Below, piece by piece: positions 59,391-64,000 of a stretch of DNA of 64,000 bases. The stretch is from NCBI RefSeq assembly GCF_051175315.1, contig NZ_CP195100.1:4154001-4218000 (forward strand). The letters run 5' to 3'. The notes beneath the pieces are model-generated. The model searched no databases and was not told the DNA's origin. It saw only the letters and a list, made by a program, of their open reading frames with translations. The stretch is from Tundrisphaera sp051175315. Its GTDB lineage: Bacteria > Planctomycetota > Planctomycetia > Isosphaerales > Isosphaeraceae. The position numbers and the translations under genes were made by a program. Positions within the stretch are counted from its first letter, which is position 1, and each line of letters starts with the position of its first letter.

Positions 59391-62300
59391 TCAACCCTTC
59401 GGCCCGAGCAGGTCCTGGAGGGCATACACGTCGAGCGGCCCCTGGCGGAGCCGTTCCAGGGCGGCCACCGCGGCGCGGGCGCCGGCCAGGGTGGTGATGC
59501 AGGGGACGCCGTGGCTGACCGCCGAGGAGCGGATCCGCCCCTCGTCGGTGCGGGCCCCCTTGCCGCTGGGGGTGTTGACCACCAGGGCGATCTCGCCGTT
59601 GGCCAGGTGGTCGAGGAGGTTGGGCCGCCCTTCGGCGATCTTGCGGACCGGGGCCACGGCGATGCCGTGCTCGGCCAGGACGGCGGCGGTGCCCGCGGTG
59701 CACATCAGGTCGTAGCCCATCGCGGCGAACTTGGCCGCGATCGGCACCACGGCCGTCTTGTCGCGGGGTGCGACGCTCAGGAACACCGTGCCCGAGGCGG
59801 GCAGGACGCAGCTGGCGGCCATCTGGGCCTTGGCGAACGCGGCCCCGAAGTCGGTGTCGATCCCCATGACCTCGCCGGTCGACCGCATCTCCGGGCCGAG
59901 GACGATGTCCACGCCCGGGAACTTGGCGAACGGGAAGACGCTCTCCTTGACCGACACGTAGCCGGGCTCGACTTCCGAGGTGATCCCCAGCGATTCGAGC
60001 GTCCGGCCGACCATGACCCGCGCCGCCGTCTTGGCCAGGTTCAGCCCGGTCGCCTTGCTCACGAACGGGACGGTCCGCGACGCCCGGGGGTTGACCTCCA
60101 GGACGTAGATCTCCTTGTCCTTGACGGCGAACTGGATGTTCATCAGCCCGCGCACCGTCAGGGCCTCGGCCAGCGCCACGGTCTGCCGCTTCAACTCGGC
60201 CACGGTGGCGGCGTCGAGCGTGAATGGGGGGATGGCGCAGGCGGAGTCTCCGGAGTGGATGCCGGCTTCCTCGATGTGCTCCATCACCCCGCCGACGATG
60301 GTCCGCTCGCCGTCGCACACGGCGTCCACGTCGACCTCGCGGGCGTCCTCCAGGAACTTGTCGATCAGCACCGGGTGGCCGGGGCTGGCCTCGATCGCCT
60401 CGGCGACGAACCGCGACAGGCTCGGCTCGTCGTAGACGATCTCCATGGCCCGCCCGCCCAGCACGAAGCTGGGCCGGACCAGCACCGGGTAACCGATCCT
60501 TTCGGCGATCCGCCGGGCTTCCTCGTAGTTGGTGGTCGACCCGTTGGGGGTCTGCTTCAGGCCGAGGCGGTCGATGATGACGCGGAACCGCTCGCGGTCC
60601 TCGGCGAGGTCGATGCTCTCCGGGCTGGTCCCCAGGATCGGCACGCCGGCCGCCTCCAGGGCCCGGGCCAGGTTCAGCGGCGTCTGCCCGCCGAACTGGA
60701 CGATCACTCCGATCGGCTTGACCCGCCCGATCACGTTGAGCACGTCCTCGACCGTCAGGGGCTCGAAGAACAGGCGGTCCGAGGTGTCGTAGTCGGTGGA
60801 GACCGTCTCCGGGTTGCTGTTGACCATCACCACTTCATACCCGTCGGCCCGGAGGGCGAACGCGGCCTGGCAGCAGCAATAGTCGAACTCGATCCCCTGG
60901 CCGATCCGGTTCGGGCCGCCTCCCAGGATCACCACCCGGGGCTTGTCGCCGACCCGGGCCTCGTCCTCGCTCTCGTAGGTCGAGTAGTAGTAGGGCGTGA
61001 CCGCCTCGAACTCGGCGGCGCAGGTGTCCACCAGCTTGAACACCGCCTTGATCCCCCGCCGCTCGCGGTCGGAGCGGACGGCGGCCTCCTTCTCGCCCCA
61101 GAGGTGGGCGAGCTGGCGGTCGGAGAACCCGTTGCGCTTGGCCTCGCGGATCAGGTCGTCATCGGCCCGGTCCAGCGACCCGGCCTCGCGGAGCCGCCCT
61201 TCCAGCAGGACGAGGTCGCGGAGGTTGTGGAGGAACCAGGGGTCGATCCCGGTCAGGCCGTTGATCCGCTCGATGTCGAACCCGGCCAGGAAGGCGTGGC
61301 GGATCGACCAGATCCGGTCGGCGTTGGGCGTGGCCAGCTTCGCGGAGATCTCGTCCTCGGTCGGCTGCTCCGGGGTGCCCCAGGTGTCCTTGGGGTCGCA
61401 GCCGAAGCCGAACCGCCCGACCTCCAGCCCGCGCAGGGCCTTCTGGAAGCTCTCGCGGAAGGTCCGGCCGATCGCCATGACCTCGCCTACCGACTTCATC
61501 TGGGTAGTGAGCACCGGGTCGGCGTCGGGGAACTTCTCGAACGCCCAGCGGGGGATCTTGGTGACGACGTAGTCGATCGTCGGCTCGAAGCAGGCCGGGG
61601 TCTCGCGGGTGATGTCGTTGCGGATCTCGTCCAGGCGGAACCCGACGGCGAGCTTGGCGGCGATCTTGGCGATCGGGAAGCCGGTCGCCTTACTGGCCAG
61701 GGCGCTGGAGCGGCTGACCCGCGGGTTCATCTCGATCACGATCATCCGGCCGGTCTTCGGGTCGATGGCGAACTGGACGTTCGACCCGCCGGTCTCGACG
61801 CCGATCTTGCGGAGGATCGCCAGCGAGGCATCCCGGAGCTTCTGGTATTCCTTGTCGGTCAGGGTCTGCGCCGGGGCGACGGTGATGCTATCGCCGGTGT
61901 GGACCCCCATCGGGTCGAAGTTCTCGATCGAGCAGACGATGACGGCGTTGTCGGCGCAGTCGCGCATCACCTCCATCTCGTACTCTTTCCAGCCGATCAC
62001 GCTCTCCTCGACCAGGATCGACCGGACCGGGGAGAGTTCCAGGCCGAAGGCGACCATCCGGTCGAACTCGTCCCGGTTGTAGGCGATGCCGCCGCCCGAC
62101 CCGCCCATGGTGAAGCTGGGTCGGAGCACGCAGGGCAGGCCGATCTGGTCGCGGACCTTCTGGGCTTCCTCCAGGGTCGTGACCATCTCCGACCGGGCGC
62201 TCTCCAGGCCGATCTCCTCCATGGCGGCCTTGAACAGGGCGCGGTCCTCGGCGGTGCGGATCGCCTCGGCCGTGGCGCCGATCAGGCGGCAGCCGTGGCG

Positions 62301-62627
62301 TTCCAGGGCGCCGCTCTCGGCCAGGGCCAGCCCCACGTTCAGGCCGGTCTGCCCGCCCAGGGTGGGCAGCAGGGCGTCGGGCTTCTCCTTGGCCAGGATC
62401 TGCTCGACAACGGCCGGGGTGATCGGCTCGATGTAGGTCCGGTCGGCCATCTCGGGGTCGGTCATGATCGTGGCCGGGTTGCTGTTGACCAGCACGACCT
62501 CGAAACCTTCCTCGCGGAGCGCCTTGCACGCCTGGGTGCCCGAATAGTCGAACTCGCACGCCTGGCCGATCACGATCGGCCCGGCGCCGAGGATCAGGAT
62601 CTTCTGGATGTCGGTACGCTTGGGCAC
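59391..62627 (-). CDS. carB: Carbamoyl-phosphate synthase large subunit
   Basis: A 1078-residue enzyme that makes carbamoyl phosphate from bicarbonate, ammonia and two ATP for arginine and pyrimidine synthesis. Two ATP-grasp halves are visible: the N-terminal half starts 'KILILGAGPIVIGQACEFDY' (about 9-28) and 'SFTMGGSGGGIAYN' follows; the second half repeats 'VILGGGPNRIGQGIEFDYC' and 'RPSFVLGGRAMEIVYDE'. The C-terminal allosteric domain (about 940-1075) ends 'DVYALQDLLGPKG'. The GTG start at 62627 is preferred: homology begins at 'VPKRTDIQKI' and the frame upstream to 62768 is not similar. No carA nearby. Length is typical. Confidence 0.95.
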   Translation of the reverse strand: MPKRTDIQKILILGAGPIVIGQACEFDYSGTQACKALREEGFEVVLVNSNPATIMTDPEMADRTYIEPITPAVVEQILAKEKPDALLPTLGGQTGLNVGLALAESGALERHGCRLIGATAEAIRTAEDRALFKAAMEEIGLESARSEMVTTLEEAQKVRDQIGLPCVLRPSFTMGGSGGGIAYNRDEFDRMVAFGLELSPVRSILVEESVIGWKEYEMEVMRDCADNAVIVCSIENFDPMGVHTGDSITVAPAQTLTDKEYQKLRDASLAILRKIGVETGGSNVQFAIDPKTGRMIVIEMNPRVSRSSALASKATGFPIAKIAAKLAVGFRLDEIRNDITRETPACFEPTIDYVVTKIPRWAFEKFPDADPVLTTQMKSVGEVMAIGRTFRESFQKALRGLEVGRFGFGCDPKDTWGTPEQPTEDEISAKLATPNADRIWSIRHAFLAGFDIERINGLTGIDPWFLHNLRDLVLLEGRLREAGSLDRADDDLIREAKRNGFSDRQLAHLWGEKEAAVRSDRERRGIKAVFKLVDTCAAEFEAVTPYYYSTYESEDEARVGDKPRVVILGGGPNRIGQGIEFDYCCCQAAFALRADGYEVVMVNSNPETVSTDYDTSDRLFFEPLTVEDVLNVIGRVKPIGVIVQFGGQTPLNLARALEAAGVPILGTSPESIDLAEDRERFRVIIDRLGLKQTPNGSTTNYEEARRIAERIGYPVLVRPSFVLGGRAMEIVYDEPSLSRFVAEAIEASPGHPVLIDKFLEDAREVDVDAVCDGERTIVGGVMEHIEEAGIHSGDSACAIPPFTLDAATVAELKRQTVALAEALTVRGLMNIQFAVKDKEIYVLEVNPRASRTVPFVSKATGLNLAKTAARVMVGRTLESLGITSEVEPGYVSVKESVFPFAKFPGVDIVLGPEMRSTGEVMGIDTDFGAAFAKAQMAASCVLPASGTVFLSVAPRDKTAVVPIAAKFAAMGYDLMCTAGTAAVLAEHGIAVAPVRKIAEGRPNLLDHLANGEIALVVNTPSGKGARTDEGRIRSSAVSHGVPCITTLAGARAAVAALERLRQGPLDVYALQDLLGPKG

Positions 62628-63705
62628 GGCGGGTCTCTCTGATTCCTCGCGACCCGGCCCGAGGATCGGGGCCGGGGCGACCGCGAACCGCCGGCAAACG
62701 GGCGGGGCTGGCCACGGACGACGCCCCCGCGCGCGGGGGCGCGATCGGCATGTCGCGCCGACCGACACCGGATTTTAGCGATTCCGGCCCGGCCCGGGCA
62801 AGTGAGGGGAACCGAGAGCCTCGCCCGGGCCCCTCGGGCGATGCTCGCTCCGCCGCCCCCGCAACGCCGGGACGCGGCCCCGGGTCGTGCCGGACGACCG
62901 GTTCCGCTTCGATCCGGTGCTCGAAGCCGCGAAATGGGATCAGCAGTTCGCTCCGGGGGGACCGCCCTTTTTCCGGGCGGACCCTGACCACCACGTCACC
63001 CATGCCGAGATAGATCGATCCTCCCGGCCCGAGTGCCATGGAGGTCGCATGCCTGGGCTGCCATGGCGCCGCTTCGAGCAGGACATCCGCCCGTTTCGTG
63101 GCGAGATCAATCCGGAGGATGCGGGACAGGGTGGCGACCACCAGCGTCCCATCGGCGTCGACCCGCCCGGCGGAGGCCATCCCTCCCAGCCAGACGAGGC
63201 GGCTCGCCCGATATCGGCCGGCGTCATCGCGGCCGATCCGGACGACCCCGCCCCGATGGTCGGAGCCGTGGGCGAGCCCGTCGACGGCCAGCAGGCCCGC
63301 GGCCGTGGGGATGAACTCGTTGATCCACAAATCCCTGCTCAGCAGGGACCGGCGTCTCCCGTCCTCCGAGAACCACCAGAGTGCGGCCCCGAACTCCCCA
63401 CGATTGAACGCCACGATCCAGCCGTCGTCGACCCTGGCGAACCGCTTCCGCCCGGAGAATTCGTCCTCTTGTCGCCCCTCTTCGATGGCAAACGGCAAGT
63501 CGGGGCCCATCCAGTCGCGTCGACTGGCCAACCGGGCCATGGGACGGCCCTGTTTCAGATAGACCGTCCATCGATATCCCGAGTGCCCCTCCCAGGTCCC
63601 GCCCCCCGGGGCCCAGACCTGCCACTTCGCCAACTCATTGGGGTACGACAACCGTGCCGGCGGAAAGCCCGATGCCAGGGTCATTGCGATCAGCAGTCGA
63701 TCCAT
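61888..63705 (-). CDS. Hypothetical exported protein whose open frame continues into carB
   Basis: Start ATG 63705 with a strong GGGAGGA signal and a short signal peptide ('MDRLLIAMTLASGFPP'). The body to about residue 270 reads like a beta-propeller-type protein ('YLKQGRPMARLASRRDW', 'WFSEDGRRRSLLSRD', 'LVVATLSRILRIDLATKR', 'GPGGSIYLGMGDVVVRVRP'). After about position 62890 the sequence loses protein-like character, but no stop occurs in this frame until 61888, inside carB, in a different frame from carB. The real 3' end is probably near 62880, lost by a frameshift or change of stop. A TGA in the next frame lies at 62940. Only 62880-63705 should be treated as coding. Confidence 0.45.
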   Translation of the reverse strand: MDRLLIAMTLASGFPPARLSYPNELAKWQVWAPGGGTWEGHSGYRWTVYLKQGRPMARLASRRDWMGPDLPFAIEEGRQEDEFSGRKRFARVDDGWIVAFNRGEFGAALWWFSEDGRRRSLLSRDLWINEFIPTAAGLLAVDGLAHGSDHRGGVVRIGRDDAGRYRASRLVWLGGMASAGRVDADGTLVVATLSRILRIDLATKRADVLLEAAPWQPRHATSMALGPGGSIYLGMGDVVVRVRPEKGRSPRSELLIPFRGFEHRIEAEPVVRHDPGPRPGVAGAAERASPEGPGRGSRFPSLARAGPESLKSGVGRRDMPIAPPRAGASSVASPARLPAVRGRPGPDPRAGSRGIRETRRAQAYRHPEDPDPRRRADRDRPGVRVRLFGHPGVQGAPRGRFRGRAGQQQPGHDHDRPRDGRPDLHRADHPGRCRADPGQGEARRPAAHPGRADRPERGAGPGRERRPGTPRLPPDRRHGRGDPHRRGPRPVQGRHGGDRPGERPVGDGHDPGGSPEGPRPDRPALRAPTQLHHGRVGRRHRLQPGRVRPDGRLRPGTLPGPVDPGRGERDRLERVRDGGDARLRRQRRHRLLDRELRPDGGPHRR

Positions 63706-63774
63706 GAAGTCCTCCCGCGAGCGAGCCCGGTCCCTGCGGCGATCCGCCATCCTCCAGACGCGGCCCGCGGCCGG

Positions 63775-64000
63775 TCATTCGATCGCCCCGAAGAATGCCG
63801 GCCCCGCGAAGCCGGGGCGGTCGGCGAACACCGGTCGGTCGGCGTCGTGATGCCGAGCCGCCACCCTCTCGTTGCGTTCAACCAACAACATGTTGAAACG
63901 AAGCACCCAGGAGTCCGGCGACCGCCGACGCGGTGTTTCAGGTTCTAGATCCGAGGGGTTGCCGACGTGGGCTCCCTCGAAGCACGCTCGGATGTGCCTG
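63775..64000 (-). CDS. C-terminal end of an unidentified protein (5' end outside window)
   Basis: A minus-strand frame open from the window edge to a TGA at 63775-63777, about 74 codons. It reads '...EGAHVGNPSDLEPET...' and ends '...ADRPGFAGPAFFGAIE'. Codon use is mixed, some codons ending in T or A, so it is only weakly supported. Placed 70 bp upstream of the exported gene at 63705. No family recognised. Confidence 0.3.
   Translation of the reverse strand, partial: RHIRACFEGAHVGNPSDLEPETPRRRSPDSWVLRFNMLLVERNERVAARHHDADRPVFADRPGFAGPAFFGAIE

Noticed and set aside
59511..62642. Plus-strand 1043-codon frame antisense to carB
   Set aside because: Shadow of the carB reading frame; Gly/Asp/Val/Arg-rich, no domains.
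62887..63948. 353-codon plus-strand frame antisense to the exported gene near the right edge
   Set aside because: Pro/Asp/Gly/Arg-rich shadow of the minus-strand gene that has a signal peptide and strong Shine-Dalgarno.

Overview
The window reads as chromosomal DNA of a high-GC planctomycete, most likely of the Isosphaeraceae (Singulisphaera, Paludisphaera, Tautonia, Aquisphaera relatives). This is an inference from gene content. The window has a DUF1501 protein next to a DUF1549/DUF1553 cytochrome-domain protein, and a DUF1080 lectin-like hydrolase with a Tat-exported Gfo/Idh oxidoreductase. It also has FG-GAP/VCBS and DUF3352-type secreted proteins, the N-terminal 'LExRxML(T/S)A' signature on a large secreted protein, DUF4159/prenyltransferase-repeat proteins, and a DUF58-BatA pair. 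Third codon positions are almost all G or C, which leaves very long open frames antisense to most genes. I treated those as shadows. I found no rRNA, tRNA, CRISPR array, phage or IS transposase. The window looks like ordinary chromosome, not a mobile island.

Layout. 0-4.3 kb: tail of an ABC-2 permease, an MBL-fold hydrolase, moaA, two small zinc-ribbon proteins and a fused moaD-moaE (molybdopterin synthesis). 4.4-7.3 kb: a transaldolase/glucose-6-phosphate isomerase fusion. 7.6-15.4 kb: a small unknown, secreted FG-GAP, Gfo/Idh, DUF1080 and esterase proteins (carbohydrate handling outside the cytoplasm), with two REP-like repeat pairs. 15.6-20.1 kb: a giant exported protein with three tandem amidohydrolase-like domains, only the middle one having metal ligands. 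20.3-24.5 kb: YbjQ family, a planctomycete-type unknown, a phosphate acyltransferase and EttA. 24.7-30.1 kb: three secreted proteins (cyclophilin/RTX-like, DUF3352-like, HtrA-type protease). 30.2-34.4 kb: a UvrA paralogue translationally coupled to a MATE efflux pump. 34.6-42.7 kb: a TIGR03960 radical SAM protein, small zinc-ribbon and membrane proteins, a YfhO-like membrane protein, and a prenyltransferase-repeat/DUF4159 protein followed by a one-domain DUF4159 copy. 42.8-48.6 kb: aldehyde dehydrogenase, Maf, an M28 peptidase, a coiled-coil protein and a PHP-like secreted metallohydrolase. 48.6-56.2 kb: the DUF1501 and DUF1553 pair, then BatA and DUF58. 56.3-64 kb: fatty-acid desaturase, alkaline-phosphatase-fold enzyme, AAA ATPase, carB, an exported unknown whose frame runs into carB, and the end of another gene at the edge.

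Most interesting leads: (1) the three-domain amidohydrolase with two apparent pseudo-enzyme domains; (2) the fused MoaD-MoaE with its di-glycine inside the chain and a possible internal start for MoaE; (3) the UvrA-like/MATE pair, which looks like a DNA-damaging-drug tolerance module; (4) three REP/REPIN-like palindromic loci, two with GTAG feet; (5) moaA without a usual in-frame start codon; (6) the split DUF58-BatA and DUF4159 parts of what is often one planctomycete cluster. All functional statements rest on motif recognition by eye; no database search was possible.
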